A DNA stretch of 64,000 nt from Elymus sibiricus (GCA_039707655.1 CM077665.1:291342205-291406204); one strand, 5' to 3'. Counted from the first letter of the stretch, positions 43,072 through 55,241 are shown. The notes: generated by a model not told the origin, from the sequence alone. Numbers and translations: made by a program.

Positions 43072-45541
43072 ATGCTCGGTGGTGTGGAGTTCTCGAAGGG
43101 TTCTCTCCCAGGGATCGAGGGATACGCTGTTGGCAGGATGACCAAGAGTCGCCGCGACAAGCTCTACATCGACGACGCTGGCTGGGGCCCCGAGGCCGAC
43201 TCAATCGAGTACGGGTACCAGGTCCCCTTCGGCGGAATTCACGTCTTCATCAGCAAGATTGGCGGATCTAAGCCCGGGCCGGACATCTGCACTGACCTCG
43301 TCGAGCCGGCCCAGCGCGCGCAACCCGCCCGCGTTAACCCGGGTCGGAAGCGCGTCTTTGTCGGCTTCACCCAAGGCACGAAGCTTGAAGGTTCCATGTC
43401 GCGGGAAGAAACCCTCATCTGCTCAGAGGATGGATCCTCAAGCGGAGAGGCGGAATCAATCTACCAGCTTCACAACGGCGGGCTTGGGGGCTGCTTCGAG
43501 GGCTACCCTGAGCCGGTATACCATGAGCCGGAATACTATGAGCCACCGAGCCGCACCGCTGTCTTCGTGGCAGGATCGGCACCGGCCCCTGGTAGTACGG
43601 CTACTGGTGCGACCGGGTCTGGATCTGGCAGGCCGCCGGCTCAAGTTTTGCTGGATCTGATGAATGAACTTACAAATCTGATGGGAACCGAGGCCACGGT
43701 CGAAAACCAAGCATCCCGTAACACGGAGATCGCGAGGTTGAAGGACCAGATGGCTGGAGTCCAAGAGGAAATCAACACACTGAAGGCTCAGATGGATACT
43801 GAGTCGGAGCGCCTTAGGGCGGAAGCCTTTCGCCTTGAACTGGAGCAGTAGACCGCAGTGGCGGTTCACCGGATGAGGCATCAGACCCGTTTGCCGGATC
43901 AATAAGAGGCCAGAAATCTTTTTTAACACGCCAGGGACGGGACGGAATGCACCTCTGACCGTAACCCGGACGGCGGAAGTACCTGGGAGCAGGGCGGCGG
44001 TTCAACATCGGCAGCCAGACCAGCCCCGCAGGAACCAGACCCCGCCACAGCCTTTTCCGACACCGCCCGGTCATTATTCTAACCCGGCGGAGAACATGGT
44101 GGCAGCGGCGGTCAGACTTGGCACGATCCCCATCCCTGATGGGACGCCTTTCGCGGAGGAAGTGCGGAACGCCATTAGATACTTGCAGACAGCGGTGGCC
44201 CAGCAGGAGAAGTATACTTATAGCCGGAGTCACGTGCACTCAATCCCCATCCCGAGCCGTAGCTACAGCCGACGCTTAGAGTCGCCATCGATCTCTAGCA
44301 GTGAGCGACGTTGAAACCCGACGCGAGATGATTAGCCGGCTCTTGATGCTCAGGCGCTGGTGGATCGGGCGAGAGCGCAGTGAGAGGCGGCAACGTTGGC
44401 AGCTGCGGTGGCTTATCAAGAACCCACAGTAGCACCTTCTATTTCGATAGGAGCCGGGGTAACCTCCAGGGCTGTGGGAGTTCTGTGCTTAGTGCCGGCT
44501 TTACGAAACGAACGCCTGCCGAAGGACTTCAAGGGTCCTCGCAAGGTGCCCAATTATACTGCTGATCTGCCTCCGGAAGCTTGGATCGAGAGTTATGAAC
44601 TAGCCATGGAGATGTTGGACGTCAGTGATGCAGTCTGCGCCAAGTATTTCATTATGATGTTGGAAGGGCCGGCTCGCATGTGGTTGAAGGGTTTGCCACC
44701 CAACACCATTAATTCCTGGGCCGAGTTGAAGGCGAAGTTCATCAAGAATTTTCAAGGAACGTGCTAGCAGCCCATGACGATTGTGGACTTAGATCATTGT
44801 GTGCAGCGTGAGGATGAGTCGGCCCATAATTGGGTCCGGCGAGTCTCAACTATTATCCACTCCTCTGATAATATCACGGCGGCTCAGGAGGTTCTGATTC
44901 TGGAGAAGAATTGCCATTTTTTGCATCTGAAGCATAAGCTCGGCCGGCTCAAACGTTCATGCCAAGACATGGGGGAGCTCAAGGCGGGTCTTACTAAGTA
45001 TGCCGACTCAGATAGCACGAAGGACCCTGGTTCCGATGATGAGAAATCATCCAAGAGTAAGAAGAATAACAATGGCAAGTGTCAACAGCAGAACGGGGGA
45101 GGAAATAATAATAACGGCAATGGCGGAAAGTGGAAGCACCCGGACGGCGGGTCAGATCTGGTGGTCAACACTAGCGCTGGAGGAAACCGTGGCAAGGGCA
45201 ATGGTAAGCCGCCTTTCGGTAAATCTAAGCCCGTCAATATGGAGGCAATGTTGAATGCCCCTTGCCCGAAGCATAGTCTTCCTGATAAACCATCCACTCA
45301 TGCCTGGAGGGATTGTTGGGTCATGCGGGAGTTCCAGAATTACAGTATTAACCCGCATCAAGGTGGCGGCGGTGGACCGTCTGGCGGGTCAGGATCCGGT
45401 TCTCCAGGGTCCGGCTTTGGTGCAGGCGGCTCAGGTTCTGGTTATCAAGGCCAAGGAAACCATGGAGGTAATGACCAACAGTCTGGCAATGGAGGTCAGC
45501 AGCAAAACAACCAGTCCGGGTATCAGAGTAACCAAAAATAG
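43072..45541 (+). pseudogene. TE-9 gag
   Basis: The reading starts at ATG 43072, just after the PBS; the same frame is open upstream through the LTR, but that part is not needed. The first frame ends with TAG at 43849-43851 after a Glu/Arg-rich coiled-coil segment. Gag then continues in another frame from about 44096, with stops near 44312 and at 44765-44767. The capsid-type retrotransposon gag domain is clear around 44560-44760 (WIESYELAMEML, GPARMWLKGLP, SWAELKAKFIKNF). The tail is Asn/Gly/Gln-rich, with C and H residues (CPKHS, THAWRDC) where a zinc finger would be. The gag forms the particle shell and binds RNA. Dead by stops and one frameshift. Confidence 0.88.
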
Positions 45542-45588
45542 CTTAATGGAGGCCAGTATCATGTTTTTACGACAAGCGAGATCAGAAG

Positions 45589-46341
45589 GTGCGCAAGCGG
45601 GCGGTTAATGCGGTCATGCCAGCTCTCCCGCAGTATTTGAAGTGGTCCGAGTATGACATAACTTGGAGCAGGGAGGATCACCCGTCGCGAGTGGATAACT
45701 CGGGAAAGTTGGTTTTGGTGGTGGCCCCCCATGTTGGAGGCTACGTGTTCACCAAGGTGCTTATAGATGGTGGCAGCAGTATCAACATCCTGTATTATGA
45801 CACGTTCCACCGGATGAATTTGCTTGACAAGGATCTTAAACCCTCTTCAACGGTTTTTCACGGCATGGTGCCCGGAAAGTCGGCTTATCCAGTTGGAAAG
45901 ATTTCCTTGGAGGTAGCCTTTGGGGATGAATTTAACTATAGGGTGGAGACCTTGTGGTTTGAAGTGGTCAAGATCAAGAGCCCGTACCACGCTTTATTCG
46001 GGCGACCTGCTTATGCCAAATTCATGGCTAGGCCTTGTTATGTTTACTTGCAGCTCAAGATGCCCAGTTTAAAGGGAGCAATTACAGTGCATGGTGATCA
46101 GAAGATCGCTCTTGAGTGCAAGGAAGGCGATGCTGCATATGCAGAGTCGAGTTGTGCGGAGGCGGAGGTCAAGTTTTATAAAGAGAATGTTGACCCGGCG
46201 GATATGACCCCATTGAAGAAGCCTTGCATGGAATCTGAGCCGCCCCTTAAGTTTGCGGCAGAAGATACCAAGCTAGTGGATTTCACCCCTGGCGACTCAT
46301 CACAGCAGTTCACTATTGGGGCTAATATGGATCCCAAATAG
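45589..46341 (+). pseudogene. TE-9 protease and pol N-terminal part
   Basis: The aspartic protease active site is KVLIDGGSSINIL, where gypsy proteases have D-(T/S/G)-G-(S/A). The sequence VVAPHVGGYVFTKV before it and FGRPAYAKFMA after it are typical of this lineage. The frame differs from the gag frame, joined near 45560-45590. A TAG at 46339-46341 interrupts just before the RT. Confidence 0.88.
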
Positions 46342-48384
46342 GAAAGCGCGCTCATCGAATTCATCCGTGAGAATCGGGACATTTTTGCATGGAAGCCCTC
46401 TGACATGCCAGGTGTACCGAGAGAATTCGCTAAGCACCACCTTAATGTGGATCCTAAGTTTAAGCCGGTCAAACAGTTCCTCCATCGTTTCAATGAGGAG
46501 AGGCGTAAGGCCATTGGAGAAGAGGTAGCTCGGCTCGTAGCAGCAGGGTTTATCGTCAAAGTTTTTCATCCGGAATGGCTAGCTAACCCGGTGTTGGTGC
46601 TTAAGAAGAACGGCACGTGGCACATGTGCGTGGATTACATGGATCTAAACAAGGCATGTCCGGTTGATCCATTTGCTCTCCCCCGTATCGACCAGATCAT
46701 TGATGCGATGGAGGGTTGTGAGAGTTTATGTTTCCTGGATGCTTATTCCGGATATCATCAAATCAAGATGGCAGTCAAAGACCAAGAGAAGACGTCTTTC
46801 ATTACGCATTTTGGAGCTTTCTGCTATGTGTCTATGCCTTTCGGACTCAAGAGTGCCCAAGCGACTTATCAGCGCTGTGTGCAGAACTGTCTTCATGCTC
46901 AAATTGGGCGCAATGTTCATGCTTATGTGGATGATATTGTGGTCAAGTCAAGGAAGAAGGAGACTCTGCTGGCTGATTTGAAGGAAACTTTTGATAATTT
47001 GCGGGATTACAAGATGATGCTTAACCCGGCAAAGTGTGTGTTCGGTGTACCTGCAGGCAAGCTCTTGGCATTTTTGGTCTCTGAGCGTGGCATTGAGGCT
47101 AACCCGGACAAGATAAAGGCCATCACTTCTTTGTCTAAGCCGGCATGTATTAACGATGTTCAGCGCCTGGCGGGTCGTATTGCTACTCTGAGCCGGTTCA
47201 TAAGCTGCCTGGGGAAGAAAGCTATTCCTCTGTATCAGATGATGAAGAAAACAGACGACTTTGTCTGGAGTGACGCAACTGATGAGGCGTTCGAGGCACT
47301 CAAGAAGCAGTTGGCTGAGCCGCCCGTTTTGGCTGCTCCCATGGAAAAAGAGCCTCTGCTCTTGTATGTGGCGGCTAACAACAGAGCTGTCAGTGCGGCG
47401 GTTGTAGTAGAGCGCAAGGAGGTAGGTAAGGAGTACCCAGTTCAGCGGCCGGTTTATTATGTCTGTGAGGTCTTGACGGAATCCAAGCAGAGATACCCAC
47501 ATTGGCAGAAGCTGGTGCTTGGTGTATTCATTGGCAGAAGCTCTGCTCCTTTGGGAGATATCATTCAAAACAGAGAAGCTACTGGTAGGATTGCTAAGTG
47601 GGCAATTGATCTTGGGCCTCTCAATCTGAAATATGTGCCCCGGACGGCTGTAAAATCTCAAGCCCTGGTGGATTTTATCAATGACTGGACAGAGTGTCAA
47701 ATACCTGAGGAGAAGCCGGACAATACCTATTGGACGATTCACTTTGACGGTTCCAGGCAATTGGAAGGCTTGGGGGCCGGAGTTGTTTTAACTTCCCCAC
47801 AAGGTGACAAATTCTGTTATGTTTTGAGGCTAATGTTTCCTTGTACTAACAATGCATCGGAATATGAGGCTTTGCTTCACGGGCTCCATGTAGCCAAGGA
47901 GATGAATTTGAGCCGGGTCAGATGTCTTGGCGATTCAGACCTGGTGGCTCAGCAAGTCTCTGGCATGTGGGACTCTAAAGACCCTCGCATGGCGGCTTAT
48001 CGCCACGCGGTTGATGTTATCGCTGGTCACTTCAAGGGCTATCAGGTGGATCATATCGATCGGCGAAAGAATGAGGCAGCTGACGCGCTATCAAGACTGG
48101 GTTCTCAGCGTAAGCCGGTTCCCCCTAATGTGTTCTTGGACGTTTTGCATCACCCGTCGGTTAAATTACCATCGGAGGAGGATCTGGCCATACCTGACCC
48201 GGAAGGGCAACTGGTGGCAGCTCTCCACGCAATCCCTGATTGGACATTGCCTTATCTGGCATATCTGACCCGTGGCGAGTTACCTCAAGATGAAAATCTG
48301 GTGCGGCAGATCATAAGGCGGTCTAAGTCTATGTCAATTATCAATGGCGAGTTACACCGACATAGTGTGACTGGTGTTTTTCAG
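46342..48384 (+). pseudogene. TE-9 reverse transcriptase and double RNase H
   Basis: RT blocks appear in order: WLANPVLVLKKNGTW, FLDAYSGYHQI, MPFGLKSAQATYQR and the catalytic YVDD at 46924-46935. The connection/RNase H follows, but between GVFIG and SSAPLGDII (near 47530-47550) about 15-20 residues usual in relatives seem deleted in frame. From about 47720 a second RNase H of the plant/archaeal type begins (IHFDGSRQLEGLGAGVVL, SEYEALLHGL, DSDLVAQQV, RRKNEAADALS), keeping its D-E-D-D residues. That second domain marks the Tat lineage. Same frame as protease and integrase. Confidence 0.93.
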
Positions 48385-49500
48385 TGATGTGTTTGTCCGG
48401 ATGAGGGCCGTGAAATCTTGCAAGAAATCCATGCCGGTGATTGTGGTCATCACGCTGGGTCAAAATCTTTGGTGGCTAAGGCTTTTCGACACAGTTTTTA
48501 CTGGTTGACGGCTCATAAAGATGCAGAGTACTTGGTCAGTAAGTGTGACGGGTGCCAGAAATTTGGAAGACGTGCCCATGTGCCGGCTCAAGAGTTACGG
48601 ATGATCCCAATTACTTGGCCGTTTGCCGTCTGGGGGCTTGATATGGTGGGACCATTTAAGAGGTCCAAAGACAAGAAGACCCACCTCTTGGTGGCGGTTG
48701 ACAAGTTTACTAAATGGGTGGAAGCTGAGCCGGTCAGCAAGTGTGATGCAGCAACAGCAGTTCAGTTCGTCAAAAAGCTGATTTTTCAGTTCAGTTATCC
48801 TCATAGTATCATTACTGATAACAGCACAAATCTGTCCAAGGGGGCTATGAAGGAGTTTTGCGATGATGAGCATATCCGCCTTGATGTATCTTCTGTGGCT
48901 CATCCACAGTCTATTGGTCAAGCAGAGCGTGCTAACCAGGAAATTTTGAGAGGGATAAAACCCCGGCTTATGGTTCCTTTGGAGCGCACGCCGAGTTGTT
49001 GGGTGGAGGAGTTACCTTCAGTTCTTTGGAGCATTAGAACCACCCCCAACAGGTCAACAGGCTATACGCCTTTCTTCATGGTTTATGGCGCAGAAGTTGT
49101 TCTCCCCAGTGATATCCGTCATGACTCGCCCAGAGTGGTGGCTTACATGGAAACTGATAATGAGCTAGCGCGTCAGGATGCTTTGGATGCCTTGGACGAA
49201 GAATCGGATCTTGCAGCAGCTCGGTCGGCGATTTACCAACAAGACATGCGTCGCTATCATAGCCACAGGGTCAAGACCCGGACGTTCCAAGAAGGCGACT
49301 TAGTATTCCGGCTGATTCAAGACCAGTTAGATATGCATAAGTTGTCACCTCCTTGGGAAGGACCGTTTGTGATCAGCAGAAATCTCAACAATGGTTCCTA
49401 TTATCTCATTGATATATGGGAGAGTGATAAGTCTCGCACTTCTGGTGAAGAGACCAAGAGGCCATGGTATATAGCTCACCTTCGGCCATACTATACTTGA
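48385..49500 (+). pseudogene. TE-9 integrase
   Basis: A TGA at 48385-48387, probably from CGA, separates it from RNase H. The HHCC zinc finger is present (HHAGSKSLVAKAFRHSFYW, then CDGCQKFG). The catalytic triad is visible as Asp in WGLDMVGPF, Asp in IITDNSTN and Glu in GQAERANQE. NST and PQSIGQ depart from the usual NGT and PQSNGQ. The C-terminal GPFVI...YLIDI and HLRPYYT form the usual DNA-binding end. It would insert the cDNA into chromosomes. Confidence 0.93.
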
Positions 49501-50524
49501 GCCGCTGGTCCGGCTCTTATCAATGTACATATTCCTGTCATTGTACATACCATCTTTTATGATATAATAAAGTTGGCATTCCCATGATTAGGGGCCTCTG
49601 CCATTTTTCTGCACTAAAATTCGTGCAAAGAAGTTGATCCTTCATCAGGTCACTTGGGGGCTTCCAACCCACTGGGTTTAGCTTTCATACCCTCTTGGCG
49701 AGGCTTTATATGCCATGTTCGAGTTAAACCTGCCTGTTTGCAACTTGCTACTCCCTCATGTGACCCGCCAAACTCTTGACAGTCAATCTTGCTAAGAGAC
49801 CCTGAACTTTTATAAGTTATTCTCGCACAAAGACCCTGAACTTGTCAAGGTTTAAACGGCGGCTTTTCTCACGAGAGAGCCGGCTTACAGTGAGCTAGGA
49901 TAAACTCGCCTTGTCTGCTGTAGTCTCTCCGCTATGTGGCCCGTTCGTACTCTTAGCACTGTCAATCTTTTAAAGACCCTGAACTTGCTAAGGTTTAAAC
50001 GACGGATTTATGTCACGTGAGAGCTGACTTACGAGGTTTTCAGGCTTTTATGCTTAGTTTCTTCGAAAGCAATAATTTTTTTTTTCATAAAAAATAAGAG
50101 TTATCTTGTGCTGCTGTGCCTTTAAAGCCGGCTTATAGGACAAGAGATGAACAAGTTACTTGTTTTTTGCAGGCTCTCATGATAAGATTCTAAGTTTTGG
50201 GTAATTCCGGCTTGGCATTGCTCATGGAGTATAACCCGCCCGGCGACTCAAGGCAGTCAGACAATTATATATCAAGACAAATTTGCTAAGTCGCCGGAAT
50301 ATGGACTGAAAGAAGTTTAAACAGTGCATCAAAGGCACAAGAGCAGGCGGTTAAATGTTTCCTACTGCTATTACAAGGCTATCAAAAAGCCCAAAAGCTG
50401 CGGACTTCAAGTTTTCTTAGCAAATTATAACCCGGCGTATTAAACAAGGCCGGGTTACCTTCACATGATGCAAGTTTTTTATCTAGCTCGTCGCCGGGTC
50501 ATCCTGCGCTGGATCTTCGGTCTC
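49501..50524 (+). other. TE-9 spacer between integrase and antisense gene
   Basis: About 1 kb without an ORF. Poly(A)-signal-like AATAAAG at about 49566. Phrases such as GACCCTGAACTT and GTTTAAACGGCGG recur at about 49799, 49832 and 49976. It is the 3' side of the antisense gene and may hold its terminator. Confidence 0.6.
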
Positions 50525-52596
50525 CTAGATCTGGAGGTTGTCCACATCCCTATTGCAGTTTGTTAAGGCCTCAAATTGGGCTTCATCGTGCATGATTGGA
50601 GATGGGTCAACATCAGGAGTGAAGAGGTGCTTACGGCGTTGAGGAATTAGGCTCTTTGCTTCAAAGGTGGGCTCTCGAACTCGTTTGTTCTCCTTAGAAT
50701 AAGCCGCCTGATATGACGACAGGTCAACATCTTCGGCCAACCGGCTTGCCAAAACTCGGGACGCCTTCATGCAGCGGGCATAGTCATCTTGCGTGAACTC
50801 TGAGCCGTCATCCTTCAACTGAGGAAAACAATCCATCATCTCGGCCGGGTTAAGCTCAGGTGCATAAGCAAGCGACCGGCTCAAAGCAGCCATTGCGCCC
50901 TTACGGGCGGCTGATCTCTTCAGTTCTTCTATTTGCTTCGGGATGGTGGAGAGGACTTCTAGCACACCCTTCATATGTTTTGGCACACCCTTCTCAGTCA
51001 TCACAGCTTTAATGGTGAAAAGTGACCCGGCATAGAGCTGTTCAGAAAGAGAGTATAAAGCCTTCAGCTTTAATAGGCTCCGTTCACCTACAAGCAAGTC
51101 AAATCTTATAAGCCGCCAGAGAGGATTCTCGACAAGTATTTTTTATAATTGAAGGTTAAGAATACTTACCAAACACGGCTCCAATCATACGAGATATCTG
51201 GCCTTTCAGCTTACTCAGCTCGTCAGTTACCGTTTTGAGACGGCCTTCTGCGTCTTCAGCGCGCTTGGTCAGGGCGGCTTGGCTCGTTTCAGCGGATTTT
51301 TTGAGTGTTTTAAGCTCAACCTTGATAACATCCAGCTCCGTCAAAGCGATTTGATACTTGGCGTCAGTTTTTTCTCGACCTTTCTGTTGCAGGGCCAGAC
51401 TCTCCTTCAGGTTTGACACAGTCGATTTAGCGGCATTCAAAGATTCCTGCACAGGACAAGTCATAACACAGCAAGGTTGTTAGTTTAAGCTGCCTGTTTG
51501 GCTCATACCGATTTTTGTCAAAGTTTGGCACAATTGTTACAAGTCCCAAGCAGATTGCAAGCAATATACCTGACACTTGGGGGCTAATGTATCTCAGCTC
51601 TTTCTTATAGAACCGGCTCGTTATTGGCATAATGACCCGGCCCTTGGGGGCTACACTTGGCTCTTAATCTATGATTGAGTGCCGGCTCATTATTGGCATA
51701 ATGACCCGGCCCTTGGGGGCTACACTTGGCTCTTAATCTATGATTGAGTGCCGGCTCATTATTGGCATAATGACCCGGCCCTTGGGGGCTACACTTGGCT
51801 CTTAATCTATGATTGTGTGCCGGCTCATTATTGGCATAATGACCCGGCCCTTGGGGGCTACACTTGGATCTTAATCTATGATTGAGTGCCGAATCATTAT
51901 TGGCATCATGACCCGGCCCTTGGGGGCTACAATTGGCTCTTAATACATGGTTAAGTGCCGGCTTATGACTAAGATAATGACTCGGCCCTTGGAGGCTGCA
52001 AGGTGATTCATCAAAGGTTTGGAAATTACGGAAGACCCGGCTGACCTTTTGAGAGGTCAACCGGCTCTTGGGGGCTGCATAAGTATATATATGAAGAGGC
52101 AAGGGAAGTGAAGTACCTCGTATTTCTTCTTCATCATGCCAACCAAGTTGGCTTCCATGTCCCGGCTTGCAGACAGACGGCTCAGATAGCCAGCGTGTAA
52201 CGCTTCAGCGGTAAGCTTTTCGAGGTTAGAGAGATCAAATTGAATCTTTCCTTCCTTGAGATGAGCCGCTTCTTCTTCACTGGTATGCTTTGATAATATC
52301 TTGGAAGGAGCCGGAGATTTGTAAGCCGCTCCAGTAACAGTAACTTCTTCATGGGAAGCCACTTTTTCAGTTGTCGGCTGGGGGCTGGGCGGCTTAGGAT
52401 CAGTTTCCGGGTGAGCCTCAGGAACCTCAACATCCATATCAGCTGCCTCATTATGCTGAGGAACTTCTTCATGGGCATCTTTGGCAGTTTCAGACGGCTC
52501 AATATGTGCTTCAGGGGTGTTAGGCTTGGGTTTCGCCGGCTCTAGAACTTCTGGAATGGCGGTTGACCCGCCTACCTTCCTTCGTTTGGCTTGAGC
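50525..52596 (-). CDS. TE-9 antisense gene, at least three exons (about 439 codons)
   Basis: On the minus strand three open blocks join at GT-AG sites: 52596-52117, 51446-51170 and 51087-50525 (stop TAG at 50527-50525). The introns are 670 and 82 nt, and both visible junctions keep the frame. The first exon is Pro/Glu/Thr-rich and acidic with a basic KRRK start. The second is almost entirely a heptad-like coiled coil. The third has a conserved-looking domain (ERSLLKLKALYSLSEQLY, LNPAEMMDCFP, DYARCMKASRVLA). A further exon 52746-52677 with a GTAAGC donor is possible but does not match in phase. There are no internal stops in these exons. Tat-lineage elements often carry such antisense ORFs; the function is unknown. 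Confidence 0.75.
51613..52015. repeat. 69-bp tandem repeat, about 6 copies, inside an intron
   Basis: Unit starts at 51613, 51682, 51751, 51820, 51889 and 51958, exactly 69 bp apart. The middle copies are nearly identical and the last ones decayed. It lies in the first visible intron of the TE-9 antisense gene. Because 69 is 23 codons, a chance open frame (minus, 52102-51605) runs through it. Confidence 0.93.
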
Positions 52597-52761
52597 CTTG
52601 CGATCAAAGGTGCAATTACACATCAATGAGCAAGGATAGACTATTAACGCATGAAGTGGGATGTAAAAGTGCTTACCCCGGGTTGATAATAAGAGGAGGC
52701 AACTTTGAGGCAAGACTCGCCAACCAGAAGATTTGGAGATTGACATGAACCAGTTCAAATC

Positions 52762-52775
52762 AATTTGGGGCCTAA
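52762..52775 (+). other. TE-9 polypurine tract
   Basis: AATTTGGGGCCTAA directly precedes the 3' LTR at 52776. It is short and purine-rich, and consistent with plus-strand orientation. Confidence 0.7.
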
Positions 52776-53287
52776 TGTTGGGGATATAACCCCGTGGTGA
52801 GACCCGCCCAGGCGGGGCCGGGTCATACGGTTGGCGGCTTAACGACAAGGCTTAGCATAAGCTTATTCAATGGGCCTGGTGGCCCAGAGCCAGAAGACAA
52901 GATGTAACCCGGTGGTGTAAGCCGCCGTTGGCGGCTTGTTAGATAAGGCATGTGTAGTTAGAGGTGAGGTCGGTTATCAAGCATAACCCGGCCCGGACTC
53001 TTGTAAGCCCAGGGCCTTGACCTGAGTATATAAAGGCGGGTTACCTAGGCGGCTTAGGCCACGAAACAACTGATCGATAGCTAGGTCAAGCGAACTCGCT
53101 CCCTTGTAATCGATACCCAATCAATACAACACAAAGCAGGACGTAGGCTTTTACCTCTTTCCGAGGGGCCGAACCTGGGTAATCCTTGTCTCCCGATTCC
53201 GACCAACCCCTTCGAGCTCACCGCCTTAGCGATGGCCTCGAACCTAAGTCCTTTCACAGGGACATCTGCCGTGACAAAACCACGACA
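52776..53287 (+). repeat. TE-9 3' LTR, 512 bp
   Basis: TGTTGGGGATATAACC to ACCACGACA, then the TSD CACAT at 53288-53292. About ten substitutions and no length change against the 5' LTR. Confidence 0.96.
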
Positions 53288-53292
53288 CACAT

Positions 53293-55241
53293 GGTGCAAG
53301 TGCAAGACAATCCAAGCATAATGTGCACATGGTGTAGTGAAGATAGTGCGGCACTGAACACAATAGAAAAAGCAATTGTTCATCATGTGTGAGGCAATCA
53401 AGTCAAGCATGTAGCAAGCAATGTGGCATGGCAAATGTGAAGAAATGACATTGCTGCAACCAAGCATATGATAAGAGCAAGTATTCCACAAGTTGGATGC
53501 AACACACAAGGTATATATGTCATGAGGCATGGCAATGTGGCAATCATGAGTGGAAACAATATCTCTATCATGTGTGCAAATATGTGGTCCAAGATAACCA
53601 ATATATGGCATGGTACAAGCAACACAAATAGGATGATGCACAATATCCATGCGCAAGAGGGATGTCACCTTGAAAACTCGTCCTTGTGCGGCCTTCACAA
53701 TGTCGATGCGCAAGAAAGTGCGATGTAGAATCGCGCCGGTGTAGCATGGCTCGCTCTGAAGAGCTCGAATTGTCAACTCACGTGAAGTGGAAGTTGACAT
53801 GTGGTCGAAGTATCCTACCATACACACAACAAAGGAAACAATGTATGTGCATGGTAGATAAACATATCATCCATCATGATGGTTCTCTTCTCTTGCATAT
53901 AACAATTAGAAGCAAAAGTGCCTGAATAATATGATGCAACAATGTCTATATTCATTACACTAGGCATATGGTGCAAAGAAGGAAGGCAAGCATGCTTCAA
54001 ATGAAAGATGTCAAAAGCTCCAATAATATGAGAGAAAGCTATGGGGCAATCTCATTAGCAAAATGAAAAACATCATTGCACTCAATACATGGCAAATTAT
54101 CTAGGATGAGAAATGCAACACATGGAGACATATAACAACAAGCAATAGCAATCATGTGCAAAGCATGGCAATGGATGTCATCAACCACATGAAATGAGCA
54201 AGTAGTAATCATCGGTGATGCAATATAAGTAAGCATAGTGATCATGTCGTGCAAACTAGTAGTGCGAAGATGCAACATACTAGAGGAAATCACGACAATC
54301 ATGTCATGTGAGCAAATAGTAGGCATAAGTAATGCACATGACATATCGCGAGCACGAGCACAAAGCAAGATCAAAGTATCATCATTGTATTGTTGAAAAA
54401 TCCTATGTAAAGAGCAATTGGTCAACATGACTTTCCCAACACAAGCATGAACAATAGCATGGCTCACAAAAGGAACATGGCAACAATGACAAGAAATATC
54501 TCCACCAAGGTTGCAAATACACATACACGTCATATAATCAAGTGTCATGTGAGATGCAAAGCATGTGTCACAAATGCATGGCAAGGGCATAGAAATGAGC
54601 ATATCATGCAAAGTGAACATGGCAATATGGGCATAATAAGTGTAATGAGTAAGAATCCATAGCCATGTGAGAGCCATGTAGAAGAAATGCGTGAAGTCCT
54701 TGCGCGAGGGGAATGGTTGGAGACACATTCCGGTGAATCCCAAAGCATCGGTGCTCTCAATAACTATTTTCGTCAACTCATGGGATTGTGAGGTTGGCGA
54801 GTAATCATGAGTACCTACACATAACAAAGGCAAAGGGAAAATTGTATGCGCGTGGTATATGTACACATCATCCGTTAGGATGTGCATGTGCATGTGTTCA
54901 TGATCACAAATTATCCAATGCTCAAATAAATGAGATGCATGATATAATAACATGTCATCCATCATGAAAGGTTTATTTTTATGTATAGCATAATGGAGAC
55001 TAGAAATATGTAGTGCATCATGTGAATTATCGGGAGCATTGTTATTCATGATATGCGTATGGTGCACACAATAATTGGGCTCATGCAATGGATCGGATGG
55101 AACAAAATATCCTAACATGTATGAGGAAACTATTGGGGTCTCCTCATGTGCAATAGCGGAAGCATAATTCGGAGAGTATGGACAACATCCAAAACAATGC
55201 ATTTCCAAATCATGGTGATCATGGCATGGCAACAATTGCAC
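53293..55241 (-). pseudogene. TE-8 His/Cys/Met-rich reading frame
   Basis: On the minus strand one frame is open from about 55241 to 54039 (no good ATG; it continues gag with a frameshift near 55250-55285). More damaged sequence follows to 53827, and an open frame runs from 53827 to the TE-9 insertion at 53292. The translation is strikingly rich in His, Cys, Met, Ile and Asp, with the recurring wording MMDD(M/D).xYHAHT. The segment FPSRKDFTHFFYMALTWLWILTHYT is its most hydrophobic part. I recognise no protease, RT, RNase H or integrase motif. It is the sort of frame found in unclassified grass retroelements; the function is unknown. Confidence 0.65.

Larger units (their letters stand above)
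42538..53287 (+). mobile_element. TE-9: Ty3/gypsy element (Tat-like), plus strand, complete with antisense gene
   Basis: LTRs 42538-43049 and 52776-53287, 512 bp each, are flanked by the perfect TSD CACAT (42533-42537, 53288-53292). The order gag, protease, RT, RNase H, second RNase H, integrase is Ty3/gypsy. A second, plant-type RNase H plus an extra antisense ORF between integrase and 3' LTR is characteristic of the Tat lineage. Both polyproteins carry stops and a frameshift. The LTRs differ at about ten sites by eye (2%), which at the usual grass rate of 1.3e-8 per site per year means under one million years. Confidence 0.96.

Noticed and set aside
51613..52015. CRISPR-like array.
   Set aside because: The repeats are directly adjacent without spacers, and the sequence is a plant genome.
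51605..52102. A 165-aa repetitive protein on the minus strand.
   Set aside because: It is the 69-bp tandem repeat inside an intron. It is open only because the unit is a multiple of three.
54039..55241. A membrane protein gene, suggested by Ile/Met/Leu-rich stretches.
   Set aside because: Its frame continues gag on one side and the PPT on the other, so it is part of the TE-8 coding region.
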